A DNA stretch of 61,269 nt from Actinopolymorpha alba DSM 45243. GTDB lineage: Bacteria > Actinomycetota > Actinomycetes > Propionibacteriales > Actinopolymorphaceae. The position numbers were made by a program, and so were the translations under genes. The stretch covers positions 1 to 61,269 of the forward strand of contig NZ_KB892770.1 of NCBI RefSeq assembly GCF_000373925.1, given 5' to 3'. Below are positions 15,008-24,088 of the stretch, piece by piece (positions within the stretch are counted from its first letter, which is position 1; every line of letters begins with the position of its first letter). The notes beneath the pieces are model-generated. The model saw nothing but the letters and a program-made list of their open reading frames with translations. It was not told where the DNA came from and ran no database searches.

Positions 15008-18000
15008 TCAGTGGAAGTCGCGGGACATGGTGCGGATGGTGAGTGGCAGCCGGGCGAGCTTCTCCGCGACGATGTTCGTGACGCCCTGGGCGCGTTCGAG
15101 GCGGCCGCGGATGAGCAGGGCGGGTGACTCGCGGGCGATCCGGCGGTGCCGGTCCCATACGGCCTGGGGGCAGATGATGTTGATCATCCCGGTCTCGTCC
15201 TCGAGATTGAGGAACGTCACCCCGCCCGCGGTCGCGGGACGCTGGCGATGGGTGACCACGCCGCCCACCAGGATGCGCCGGCCGTTGTCGACGGTGCGGA
15301 GGCGGCCAGCCGGGATCACCCCGAGTTCGCTGAGCTTGTCGCGGACGTGCCGGGTCGGATAATCGTCGGGGGAGATTCCGGTCGCCCACAGGTCGGCCAT
15401 CACCTGCTCGGCGGGGTTCATGTCCGGGAGCAGCGGGACCTGTTCGGGGATCGCCGCCTTGGTAGCGGGTGCGGGCGCGGGCGCTGCGGTCAGATGGTCG
15501 GCGCGTTCCTGGGCGGCGCTGCCCGACAACCACAACGCCTGCCGCCTGGACAGCCCGAAGCACGCGAAGGCGCCAGCGGTCGCCAAGGCCTCCATCTGCG
15601 TCGCGGTCAGCTCGACCCGGCGGACAAGATCGGCCTGGTCGGCGTACGGTCCGTTGGTTTCGCGTTCGGTGACGATCCGGCGGGCGACCTCCTCACCGAT
15701 CGAGCGGATGCCGGCCAACCCCAGGCGTACCGCGAACCGCCCGTCGCGCCGGTGCCGGGCATCGTCAACCGGTGCGTCCGGATCGAACGGCCCAGGAAGT
15801 GGATGCTGCGCCGCCACACACGCCGGGTCACCCCCCACTTCGCTCACTCGGTCGCCGAGCCGCTCGGTGTCTCTGGTCGCGTTCGGCTTCTTGTTCGCTG
15901 CGCGGACCGCTCGTTCCTCGCGGGCCACTTCGCTCACTCGGTCGCCGAGCCGCTCCAGATCCGCGTGGATGCCGGACGCGTGCAGGTCGGCGTGGCGTAC
16001 CTCGACACCGTGCCTGCGGGCATCGGTGACCAGACTCTGCGGGGAGTAGAACCCCATCGGCTGTGCCCGCAACAACGCGGCCAGGAACACCGCCGGATAG
16101 TGCAACTTGAACCACGCGCTCGCATAGACCAGTAAGGCGAAGCTGATGGAATGGCTCTCGGCGAACCCGAAGTTGGCGAACGCCTCGATCTTTTCGTAAA
16201 TCATGTCGGCGGTCTCGCCGGTGATGCCCCGCGCCGCCATTCCGGCGTACAACTTCTCCCTGAGTGAGGAGATCTTTTCCAGCCCGCGTTTGGAACCCAT
16301 CGCCCGCCGCAGCAGGTCAGCGTCGTCGCCGCTGCAGCCGCCGACCTCCATCGCGATCTGCATGAGTTGCTCTTGAAACAACGGCACGCCGAGGGTGCGT
16401 TCGAGGGCGGGTGCGAGCGTGGGATGCGGAGGCGTGGGCGGCTCCTCCCCGAGTTTGCGGCGGATGTAGGGGTGCACCGCGCCGCCCTGGATCGGACCCG
16501 GCCGGATCAGCGCGATCTCGATAACCAGGTCGTAGAACCGTCGCGGTCGCAGCCGGGGCAGGGTCGCCATCTGGGCGCGGCTCTCGACCTGGAACACCCC
16601 GACGGAATCCGCGCGGCACAACATGTCATAAACGCCCGGCTCCTCCTTGGGAATGGTCGAAAGCGCCCAGTCTTCACCGAGATGCTGGCGGATGCCGTCC
16701 ATGGTGTACTGCAGGACGGCGAGCATGCCGAGCCCGAGCAAGTCGAACTTGACAAGGCCCATCCACGCGCAGTCGTCCTTGTCCCATTGGAGTACGGTCC
16801 GGCCGGTCATGCGTCCGTGCTCGATCGGGCACACCTCGCCCACTGGCCGGTCGGTGAGCACCATGCCGCCGGAGTGGATACCGAGATGGCGCGGGAACGT
16901 CAGCAACTGCTCGGCAAGCCCGCGCACCGAGACAGGGACGTCGCTGTCGTCCCCCACGTTCACCGAACCCCACGAGTCGACCTGCTTGGACCAGGCATCC
17001 TGCTGCCCGGTGCTGTGGCCGAGCGCCTTGGCCATGTCGCGGACCGCCATCTTGGGGCGGTAGGTGATGACGTTGGCGACCTGCGCGGCGTTGTAGCGGC
17101 CGTACTTCTCATAGACGTGCTGGATAACCTCCTCGCGCCGGTCGGAGTCGAAGTCGACGTCGATATCAGGCTCTTCGTCGCGGGTCGCGGAGAGGAAACG
17201 CTCGAACGGCAGGTTGTAGAAAACGGCGTCGACCGCGGTGATGCCCAGCACGTAACACACCGCGGAATTAGCCGCCGATCCCCTGCCCTGGCAGAGAATC
17301 TCCTTGTTCCGGGCGAACTCCACGATGTCGTGGACGATGAGGAAGTAGCCGGGGAAGTCTTTTTCCTCGATGACCTTGAGTTCTTTGTTGAGGCGGGCGT
17401 ACGCCTCGTCGCGCAGCGGTCCGACGTAGGAGCCGTACGCCCGCTCCGCGCCCTGGAAGACCAGCTCACGCAGCCAGGTCATCGGGGTATGGCCTTCTGG
17501 GACCTTCTGTCGGGGCAGCCGCGGCCGCGCCTTCCGCAGCGGGAACGCCAGTGCGTTGGCGTACTCCACCGTGCGGGCCACCGCGCCCGGATAGCGGGCG
17601 AACCGCGCGGCCATCTCCGCTCCCGCCCGCAGGTGCGCGGTGCCGGCGGCGGGTAGCCAGCCGTCGATCTCGTCCAGGCTGCGCCGGGCACGGACGGCGG
17701 CGAGCGCGGTCGCCAGTGGGCGGCGGTCAGGGGTCGCGAAGTGCACGTTGTTGGTGGCGACCACCGGGAGCCGGCGGGCCTTGGCGAGCTGTGTCAAGGC
17801 GTCGTTGCGGTCGGTGTCGAGCGGGTGGCCGTGGTCGATGAGCTCGACCGCGAGGTGGTCGTGGCCGAACAACGCGACCAGCCGGTCGAGCTCGCGGCCG
17901 GCACTGTCGATGCCGTCGCGGGCCAGCGCCTGCGGCACCATGCCCTTGCGGCACCCGGTGAGGATCAGCCATTCCCCGGCGGCGCGGGCGGCGAGATCGT

Positions 18001-18583
18001 CGAGGTCGTAGACCGGTCGGCCCTTCTCGCCTCCCCGTAGCTGCGCCTCGGTGATCGCGCCGGCCAGCCGGTGGTAGCCCTCCTCACCGCGCGCGAGGAC
18101 CAGCAGGTGGCTGCCCTCGGGATCGGCGGCGCCGTTCTGGGGTTTGGTGAGACCGAGGGACAGCTCGGCGCCGAAGATCGTCGCGAGGTCGTAGCCGGAG
18201 AGTTCGGCGGATTCGGCCAACCGGACCACGCCGTAGAGGCCGTCATGGTCGGTGAGGGCGAGCGCCTGGAGCCCGAGGCGTACGGCTTCTTCGACCAGCT
18301 CCTCGGGATGGCTGGCGCCGTCGAGGAAGCTGAAGTTGGAATGGCAGTGCAGTTCGGCGTACGGCACCACCGGTCCGGGCGGTCGCTGCGGGCGCTGCTC
18401 GGGCGGCGGGTCGTACGGCGGCCGCGCGGAGGTCCAGGCGGGACTGTCGCCACCGTCGGCTTCCCCGGGTGGGCCGCCGGGCCGTCGTCCGGACAGCTTG
18501 CGTTCGAGTTCCGACCAGCTGATCGGCGGATTGCCCCAGCCCAGGCGGTGGGGGTGGGCCCGCGGTGTGGATCGGTCAGTCAT
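15008..18583 (-). CDS. dnaE2: error-prone DNA polymerase DnaE2
   Basis: A 1191-residue C-family polymerase alpha subunit of the DnaE2 type. The PHP domain begins AELHCHSNFSFLDGASHPEE (about 70-90); the polymerase catalytic aspartates lie in EPDIDVDFDSDRREEV; the C-terminal OB-fold strand reads RRILVGGVVTHRQRP. With ImuB it performs DNA-damage translesion synthesis and mutagenesis. ATG 18583 overlaps the imuB stop by 8 nt, so the pair is translationally coupled. About 70 residues near 877-945 (two LGDRVSEV repeats and following linker) are an insertion absent from usual DnaE2, between the fingers region and the (HhH)2/OB part. The reading frame remains open. Confidence 0.93.
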   Translation of the reverse strand: MTDRSTPRAHPHRLGWGNPPISWSELERKLSGRRPGGPPGEADGGDSPAWTSARPPYDPPPEQRPQRPPGPVVPYAELHCHSNFSFLDGASHPEELVEEAVRLGLQALALTDHDGLYGVVRLAESAELSGYDLATIFGAELSLGLTKPQNGAADPEGSHLLVLARGEEGYHRLAGAITEAQLRGGEKGRPVYDLDDLAARAAGEWLILTGCRKGMVPQALARDGIDSAGRELDRLVALFGHDHLAVELIDHGHPLDTDRNDALTQLAKARRLPVVATNNVHFATPDRRPLATALAAVRARRSLDEIDGWLPAAGTAHLRAGAEMAARFARYPGAVARTVEYANALAFPLRKARPRLPRQKVPEGHTPMTWLRELVFQGAERAYGSYVGPLRDEAYARLNKELKVIEEKDFPGYFLIVHDIVEFARNKEILCQGRGSAANSAVCYVLGITAVDAVFYNLPFERFLSATRDEEPDIDVDFDSDRREEVIQHVYEKYGRYNAAQVANVITYRPKMAVRDMAKALGHSTGQQDAWSKQVDSWGSVNVGDDSDVPVSVRGLAEQLLTFPRHLGIHSGGMVLTDRPVGEVCPIEHGRMTGRTVLQWDKDDCAWMGLVKFDLLGLGMLAVLQYTMDGIRQHLGEDWALSTIPKEEPGVYDMLCRADSVGVFQVESRAQMATLPRLRPRRFYDLVIEIALIRPGPIQGGAVHPYIRRKLGEEPPTPPHPTLAPALERTLGVPLFQEQLMQIAMEVGGCSGDDADLLRRAMGSKRGLEKISSLREKLYAGMAARGITGETADMIYEKIEAFANFGFAESHSISFALLVYASAWFKLHYPAVFLAALLRAQPMGFYSPQSLVTDARRHGVEVRHADLHASGIHADLERLGDRVSEVAREERAVRAANKKPNATRDTERLGDRVSEVGGDPACVAAQHPLPGPFDPDAPVDDARHRRDGRFAVRLGLAGIRSIGEEVARRIVTERETNGPYADQADLVRRVELTATQMEALATAGAFACFGLSRRQALWLSGSAAQERADHLTAAPAPAPATKAAIPEQVPLLPDMNPAEQVMADLWATGISPDDYPTRHVRDKLSELGVIPAGRLRTVDNGRRILVGGVVTHRQRPATAGGVTFLNLEDETGMINIICPQAVWDRHRRIARESPALLIRGRLERAQGVTNIVAEKLARLPLTIRTMSRDFH
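15836..15955. repeat. 30-bp direct repeat (90-bp period) inside dnaE2
   Basis: The 30-bp sequence beginning cacttcgctcactcggtcgc is present exactly twice, at 15836-15865 and 15926-15955. The 90-bp period equals 30 codons, so the coding frame survives. On the coding strand both copies give ERLGDRVSEV. It marks the insertion noted in DnaE2. Confidence 0.95.
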
Positions 18584-20210
18584 AGCTCGCCTCGATCCAC
18601 CAGCGGCCGTCCTCGTGGAGGACGACGAACGCATTGCCGTCAGCGCAGGCAACCTGGAACCGGGAGTACCGGCGAGCCGTCGCGGGATCCCACCACCGCT
18701 CGTCGACCAGCCAGGGACCCGCCCAGCCGACGATCTCGGACGGCTCGGAGTCTGGGCGGACCAGAACCCGGCATTCCTCGGAGATGTCGCCGCGCTCGTC
18801 GATCTCGACCAGCTGGCCGGTGGCGCCGCGCACCTCGATGGGCTCGGGCGTGGGGGGAACCGTGGACGGGGCAGGAGGCGGAAGATGCCCCGTCCACGGC
18901 GGCTCGATGGGGCGGGCCGGCGCCACCTCGTCTCCCCAGGGCACGAGAGTCATGCGTTCGGCTGGCGCCCGTCCTCCAGAGAGAACGACCGTGGTGACCG
19001 CTTCGTGCCCCAGCATGCTCTGAATTCGGGTGAAAGCGCGGTGAACGCGTTCGTCGGGTGCCTGGTCACCCCACAGGCCGTCCTGGTAGGCGCCGGTGCG
19101 GGCAACGTCGTCGGGGATCAGGCGGACGCGTACGACACCCGACGTCAGCTCCTCTGACGGACGGTCGTCCGCGGTGCGGGTGCCCTGCAGCTGCCAGCGG
19201 ATCCGGTCGACGACATCGGCGGCACTGAACCACCGGGGATGCCGCCACTGCCGGCTCCGCGGCTCATCGCGTTCGGTATGAACCTCGACCCGGAGGCAGG
19301 TGCAGACCAGGTCGAGTTCGGCCAGCCTGGTGATCAGCTCGTCGGCGGCGCCGCGGATGGCGAAAGCCACCTGGTCAACTCGTTCGACGGGCGGCTCGAA
19401 GGCGGTGTCGGTGGCAAGCTCCGGTGGCGGCCGCCGGGTGGCCAGGGCACGGTCGTCACGACCGGACGCGAGCCGGTGCGCCAGCAGGCCGTCATTGCCG
19501 AACCGCGCCAGGACGTGCCGGGCTGGCAGGGCGGCGAACGCTCCAAGCGTGCGGATCCCCAGCCGGCGGAGGAGGTCGATGAGTTCGGGGCGGTGGAGCG
19601 TGTCGATCAGCAGCGGGGCGAGGCAGGTGGCGGACTCTCCCGGAGGGAACGCCAGCTGCCGCTCGCCGGCCTGCTCGGCGAGCCGGGCCGCCTGCTCCGC
19701 CGCGAAGGGCCCGTCGGCGATCCCGATCACGCAGGCGAACCCAGCCTCCTCCAGGTGAGCACGCAGGGTTTGCGCGAACGCCCACTCGCCTCTGGTCGCA
19801 CCGGCCCGGCCGGATGGCTCGGCGCCGGCCAACGCTGCCTCGGTGTCAGGGGACGTGGCGCGGGAACTCGCGTAGTAACGACTTGGCCCGCGGGCGCCGA
19901 GCGCGCACATGCCGGGGCGGATGATCTCCACGCCTGGGGCGAGGGCCTCGACCGCCGTCACGACGGGCTCGAACTCGCGGGCATCGATGGCCGGGTCGTA
20001 CGGCAGGACGACAAGATCGGGGCAGCGTGACTGCGCCTCCCGGATCCGCAGCTCCCGGCGTACGCCACTGCGCCGGGCGGCCTCGGAACAGGCGAAGACC
20101 CGACCTCGGTCGAGGACGGCGATGGCGGCGTCAGCGGCGATACCGGCGTCCCGACTGGCCGCGATCACCGGCCAGTCGGGGCACCACACCACCACGGTGC
20201 GCACGCTCAT
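18576..20210 (-). CDS. imuB: Y-family polymerase-like protein ImuB
   Basis: A 544-residue protein starting VRTVVVWCPDWPVIAASRDA, the ImuB hallmark. The family resembles DinB/UmuC but lacks the catalytic acidic residues and serves as the beta-clamp-binding adapter that recruits DnaE2. The palm (1-150), thumb-like LGIRTLGAFAALPARHVLARFG (about 220) and the long C-terminal tail are all present. ATG 20210 is preferred to ATG 20219 because ccaggg is better spaced from it. It is followed by dnaE2 with overlap and preceded by a perfect LexA box. No imuA' (RecA-like third partner) lies next to it. Confidence 0.88.
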   Translation of the reverse strand: MSVRTVVVWCPDWPVIAASRDAGIAADAAIAVLDRGRVFACSEAARRSGVRRELRIREAQSRCPDLVVLPYDPAIDAREFEPVVTAVEALAPGVEIIRPGMCALGARGPSRYYASSRATSPDTEAALAGAEPSGRAGATRGEWAFAQTLRAHLEEAGFACVIGIADGPFAAEQAARLAEQAGERQLAFPPGESATCLAPLLIDTLHRPELIDLLRRLGIRTLGAFAALPARHVLARFGNDGLLAHRLASGRDDRALATRRPPPELATDTAFEPPVERVDQVAFAIRGAADELITRLAELDLVCTCLRVEVHTERDEPRSRQWRHPRWFSAADVVDRIRWQLQGTRTADDRPSEELTSGVVRVRLIPDDVARTGAYQDGLWGDQAPDERVHRAFTRIQSMLGHEAVTTVVLSGGRAPAERMTLVPWGDEVAPARPIEPPWTGHLPPPAPSTVPPTPEPIEVRGATGQLVEIDERGDISEECRVLVRPDSEPSEIVGWAGPWLVDERWWDPATARRYSRFQVACADGNAFVVLHEDGRWWIEASYD

Positions 20211-20270
20211 CGCGTCCATGCCCTGGGACGTCGATGCTGCCTGCGCGGGACTTCCACCACCCGCCCATCA

Positions 20271-20286
20271 TCGAACACATGTTCGA
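20271..20286. promoter_or_regulatory. LexA (SOS) box
   Basis: tcgaacacatgttcga contains CGAAC-N4-GTTCG exactly (20272-20285), the LexA operator of actinobacteria and Bacillus. It lies 61 bp before imuB and should make imuB-dnaE2 DNA-damage inducible. It is also about 80 bp before the sigma-factor start on the other strand, so it could influence that gene too. Confidence 0.9.
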
Positions 20287-20368
20287 CGAAGTCAAATCCC
20301 GGCGCCGCCCGGCTGCCCCTCGCGAGCCGCGCGAGCGTTCGGCCAGCCCTGGGTGGTCTGATTGGTGG

Positions 20369-21667
20369 GTGTCCGTTCCTGAGACCCATCGCGCGATCGA
20401 CGCGGTTTGGAGAATCGAGTCGCCCAGGCTCATCGCCGGGCTGGCCCGGATGGTGCGCGACGTCGGGCTCGCGGAGGAACTCGCCCAGGACGCGCTGGTC
20501 GCCGCGCTGGAGCAGTGGCCCGGATCCGGCGTACCCCGCAATCCCGGCGCCTGGCTCATGGCGATCGCCAAGCGCCGCGCGATCGACCAGATCCGCCGTC
20601 AGGAGCGGTACGAACGCAAGCTCGCGGAGATCGGTCGTGAACTCGCGATCGACGGTGAGGAATCCACGCCGGACCTCGACGCGGCGTTCGAGGACACCAT
20701 CGAGGACGACCTCCTGCGCCTGATCTTCGTCGCGTGCCACCCGGTCCTGTCGACCGAAGCGCGGATCGCGCTCACGCTGCGCCTGCTCGGTGGGCTGACG
20801 ACCGACGAGATCGCGCGGGCGTTCCTTGTCCGCGAGTCGACCATCGCCCAGCGGATCGTCCGTGCGAAACGCAGCCTCGCCAAGGCGCAGGTGCCGTTCG
20901 AGGTTCCGACCGGAGAGAATCGGGCCACCCGTCTGTCGTCCGTCCTCGAGGTCATCTACCTGATCTTCAACGAGGGCTACGCGGCGACCGCCGGGGATGA
21001 CTGGATGCGGCCGGCGCTGTGTGAGGAGGCGCTGCGGCTGGGGCGGATCCTGGCCGAGTTGGTTCCGTCCGAACCCGAGGTGCACGGCCTGGTCGCGTTG
21101 ATGGAACTCCAGGCGTCCCGGGCATGGGCCCGGACCGGCCCGCGGGGCGAACCCATCCTGCTCCTCGACCAGAACCGCAGCCGCTGGGACCGGTTGCTGA
21201 TCCGGCGCGGACTCACGGCCCTCGACCGCGCGAGCGGGTCTGACCAGCCACCTGGGCCGTACGCCCTGCAGGCCGCGATCGCCGCCTGCCACGCGCGGGC
21301 GGGTACGCCGGAGGAGACCGACTGGGCCCGGATCGCCGCTTTGTATGCCGCGCTCGCGCAACTCGTACCGTCGCCAGTTGTCGAACTCAACCGCGCCGTC
21401 GCACTCGCGATGGCCTTCGGGCCGGCGGTCGGTCTCGAACTCGTCGAAACGTTGACCTCGGAGCCGTCGTTGAAGGAATACCACCTCCTGCCGAGCGTGC
21501 GAGGTGACCTGCTCGCAAAGCTCGACCGCCTGGACGAGGCGCGGGAGGAGTTCGAGCGCGCCGCCTCCCTCACCCGGAACGAACGCGAGCGCGCGCTGCT
21601 CCTTCGCCGGGCCGCCGCGTGTGTGGAGGGGAGCGGTGGCGCACCCACACCTTCGCTGGAACCGTGA
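20369..21667 (+). CDS. ECF42-type RNA polymerase sigma factor with C-terminal extension (orphan)
   Basis: A 432-residue sigma factor. Region 2 reads LARMVRDVGLAEELAQDALV with GAWLMAIAKRRAID; region 4 reads LGGLTTDEIARAFLVRESTI then AQRIVRAKRSL. A long C-terminal domain (DUF6596 plus helical repeats, about 190-430) with FNEGYAATAG, LDQNRSRWD and YALQAAIAACHA is the mark of the ECF42 group. That group usually sits beside a DGPF/YCII protein; none is adjacent here, unlike the second copy at 24.6 kb. GTG 20369 matches the family start; an ATG at 20279 would lie within the LexA box and add 30 atypical residues. Confidence 0.85.
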   Translation: MSVPETHRAIDAVWRIESPRLIAGLARMVRDVGLAEELAQDALVAALEQWPGSGVPRNPGAWLMAIAKRRAIDQIRRQERYERKLAEIGRELAIDGEESTPDLDAAFEDTIEDDLLRLIFVACHPVLSTEARIALTLRLLGGLTTDEIARAFLVRESTIAQRIVRAKRSLAKAQVPFEVPTGENRATRLSSVLEVIYLIFNEGYAATAGDDWMRPALCEEALRLGRILAELVPSEPEVHGLVALMELQASRAWARTGPRGEPILLLDQNRSRWDRLLIRRGLTALDRASGSDQPPGPYALQAAIAACHARAGTPEETDWARIAALYAALAQLVPSPVVELNRAVALAMAFGPAVGLELVETLTSEPSLKEYHLLPSVRGDLLAKLDRLDEAREEFERAASLTRNERERALLLRRAAACVEGSGGAPTPSLEP

Positions 21668-21716
21668 CGGCTGATCGTCTGTCGGTGAACGCTCTCTCGC
21701 TACTGTCAACCGAAAC

Positions 21717-22511
21717 TTGCTTGTGTTCGTGGGCGTACGACGGCCAGCATCACGACATGGGCAGATCCGGGCGCAGCGGTGGCTTGCCGAGGTGGGGTTT
21801 CCCGTGCCGGAACTGCTGTATCTGGTGTGGGAGTGCCCGGAGTTCGACGGACGCCAGCTGTCGGTGCAACGCTTCGTTGACGCCGAGGCCGCGGGTGACC
21901 CGATCTGGACGCTGACCGACGTCCAGCGGGCGGAGTTCTTCGCTGACTTCGGTCGGGCTGTCGGCTGGTTGCACAGCTTTGATCTGCCAGAATTCTCTGG
22001 CTGGGTTGACGATCGTGGTGAAACACATGCCACCTGGGCCGATGCCGCCCGCCCTGACGCCGCGATCCGGGCGATCCGAGACCAGGGTTCGCTGGTGTCG
22101 GCCGGCGTGCTCACCGAGGCGGAGCGGCGGATTGAGTGCGGACTCGCCGCACTGCCGACAGTCCAACCCCGCTTGGTGCATCGTGACCTGCACCTCGATA
22201 ACACCCTGATCGCCAGTGGCCGGTTCGTCGGGCTGATCGACTTCGAGCTGGTCCGGGAGTGGGATTTCGTGTGGGACTTCGCCAACCGGCTCCAGGGCGT
22301 TTTTGATTGCTACGAAGGGTGCGAGGACCCCTTTCTCGCCGGCTACCGGGAGATCGCGGGCGAGCTTCCGCCGTCGTTCGCGCTACAGCACTGGCTCTAT
22401 ACCGGCATTTATGAGGTGCTGTGCATAGAGGAGTGCCTCGAGGGAAACCAGGCGTACACCAAAAGCCACGAAGATTTGCGCACCTGGCTCGACACGCCGG
22501 TCCCGCTGTAG
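21717..22511 (+). CDS. aminoglycoside-phosphotransferase-like kinase, probably lacking its N-terminus
   Basis: About 264 residues are open. The APH catalytic core is intact: LVHRDLHLDNTLI (catalytic D, metal N) and GLIDFELVREWDFVWDF. Upstream the similarity begins only at IRAQRWLAEVGFPVPEL, the end of the N-lobe; the nucleotide-binding loop and lysine strand are not found in frame, and the only starts are TTG/GTG without a ribosome-binding site. The gene therefore looks 5'-truncated, perhaps by a rearrangement after the sigma gene, which ends 50 bp upstream. Its last 129 bp overlap the convergent HNH gene. Substrate unknown. Confidence 0.6.
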   Translation: MLVFVGVRRPASRHGQIRAQRWLAEVGFPVPELLYLVWECPEFDGRQLSVQRFVDAEAAGDPIWTLTDVQRAEFFADFGRAVGWLHSFDLPEFSGWVDDRGETHATWADAARPDAAIRAIRDQGSLVSAGVLTEAERRIECGLAALPTVQPRLVHRDLHLDNTLIASGRFVGLIDFELVREWDFVWDFANRLQGVFDCYEGCEDPFLAGYREIAGELPPSFALQHWLYTGIYEVLCIEECLEGNQAYTKSHEDLRTWLDTPVPL

Positions 22512-23834
22512 GTAGTGGTGCTCTGCTACTCCTGGCCTGTCAGGTTCGGAGGCGTTGGTTGCGGATGGGGTTGCGTTGGTGTCGATCCATTCGGGTGGGA
22601 TGAATTCGGGCACGCCGTCCACCGCAACCTGGACTTGCCAGGCTCCTTGGTGGATGAGGCGGTGATGATAACCGCAAAGCAAGGTCCCGTTGGCCAGCGT
22701 GGTCGAGCCGCCGTCGAGCCATGAACGAATGTGGTGGCCGTGGCACCAGGCGGGTGGCCGGTCGCAGCCGGGGAATGCACATCCCCGATCCCGTAGCTCC
22801 AACAACTTGCGGAGGCGTCCGGTGAAGAACCGTGTCCCGTCCGACAGGGCAACCTCGCCGTCGCGGATGCCGAACCAGCTGACCTTCGCATCACACGCCC
22901 ACTCCTGAACCGTGCGTGCCGACACGTAGGTGCCGGTACGCAGCAGTCGGCCGAGTCCGGTGCCGTTGACCAGGTTCTCGTCGGTGATGGTCACAACGAT
23001 GTGGGGCTTCTCCCCACCCTGCGACGGGGACGTCCCGGAGTTGAGGTAGCGGCGGACGAGCTCGTCCAACGCCTCGCCTCGACGCTGGGCGGCGCTTCGG
23101 GGGTCCAGCCCGTCGGCGGTGGTGGGCAGGGGTTTGGACAGGGGCTCGATGGCGGTGCGGAACCGGTCGGCCGCGATCGGGTCGAGCTTGCCGCGAAGAT
23201 AGGTGCCGGATCCGTCTGGGGCGTCGTACAGGGACAACTCGCACCGCCGGGCAGCCTTGGCTTCTTCTTCGGCGAGCTTCTTCGCCAACACCTTGTCGGC
23301 CAGGTCGGGGTCGACCGCGTTCAAGACGGCTTTGCCCAGCCCGGCCAGGTCTTTCGGGTCAAACACGCGAGCATGCTCGACCAGGACCTGTTCGGCCTCG
23401 GCTCTGGTTTCCTGTCCGGCCTCTTTCGGTAGATCGCGGATCGCTTTCGCGATCACCCGAGCGTGGTCGACGCTGATTTCACCGGCGTTCAACGCAAGCT
23501 GCACAAGCGGCAACGCGGTGTCCAGATCGTTCGCCAGGCGCACCGCCGCCCGCGCGTGTTCCGGCCGCATCCGCAGCAGCGACGACAACAAGGCGGCGGT
23601 ACTGGTCGCACCAACCGTGCGGCCCAGGTCCTGCCGGTCCGCCTCGCGGATCACCTGAAGTTTGACCGCCTCGATCTGTGCCGAGAGAGCTTCCAGGTTC
23701 ATGAGCAGGTCGATGAGCTCCTCGTGAGGAGTCGACCAGAACAGCGCACCGGACTCCTCAGCGAGACGGGCACGTATCCGCTCGACCAGCACCGAGAACG
23801 GGTGCCGGCCCGTGTCCGCCGAGGTCGAATCCAT
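22383..23834 (-). CDS. DUF222 / HNH endonuclease-domain protein (13E12-repeat type)
   Basis: A 483-residue protein of the actinobacterial 13E12/REP family. Residues about 30-320 are DUF222, with RPEHARAAVRLANDLDTALP and ISVDHARVIAKAI. An HNH domain follows (about 350-400): GCAFPGCDRPPAWCHGHHIR, NGTLLCGYHHRLIHQG, with zinc cysteines and H-H...N-H residues in place. These genes occur in many copies and behave like mobile or toxin-like elements, but no activity is established for most. The C-terminal 43 codons run antisense into the kinase gene, longer than usual for the family, suggesting that the natural stop was lost. Confidence 0.85.
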   Translation of the reverse strand: MDSTSADTGRHPFSVLVERIRARLAEESGALFWSTPHEELIDLLMNLEALSAQIEAVKLQVIREADRQDLGRTVGATSTAALLSSLLRMRPEHARAAVRLANDLDTALPLVQLALNAGEISVDHARVIAKAIRDLPKEAGQETRAEAEQVLVEHARVFDPKDLAGLGKAVLNAVDPDLADKVLAKKLAEEEAKAARRCELSLYDAPDGSGTYLRGKLDPIAADRFRTAIEPLSKPLPTTADGLDPRSAAQRRGEALDELVRRYLNSGTSPSQGGEKPHIVVTITDENLVNGTGLGRLLRTGTYVSARTVQEWACDAKVSWFGIRDGEVALSDGTRFFTGRLRKLLELRDRGCAFPGCDRPPAWCHGHHIRSWLDGGSTTLANGTLLCGYHHRLIHQGAWQVQVAVDGVPEFIPPEWIDTNATPSATNASEPDRPGVAEHHYLQRDRRVEPGAQIFVAFGVRLVSLEALLYAQHLINAGIEPVL

Positions 23835-23923
23835 ACCCGAACACTAGCGGCCACCACCGACAAGACCCCGGCCCGAAAGCCCAACAAAACAAGGGCATCC
23901 GGCATCCGCCAGGGCCACCGTTC

Positions 23924-23976
23924 TGGGTCGGGGGCACCCTTGGCCAATAGAGCCGTACAAGGGTGCCCCCGACCCA
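23924..23976. repeat. 19-bp perfect inverted repeat between divergent genes
   Basis: tgggtcgggggcacccttg (23924-23942) is exactly mirrored at 23958-23976 around a 15-nt loop. It lies between the HNH gene start (23834) and the cupin start (24089), which diverge, so it is not placed like a terminator. No T-tract follows on either side. It could be an operator, an RNA hairpin in the cupin leader or a small mobile palindrome. Confidence 0.9.
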
Positions 23977-24088
23977 AAACGAAGGCGAATCCAGCAAGGC
24001 GAGAGGATCGTGGGTACGAGCGGTTCGCGCCGATACCTGACGCGTCCCCTCCACGAGGTGGTAGCTCCGCGACCGAGAGGACAGCAGC

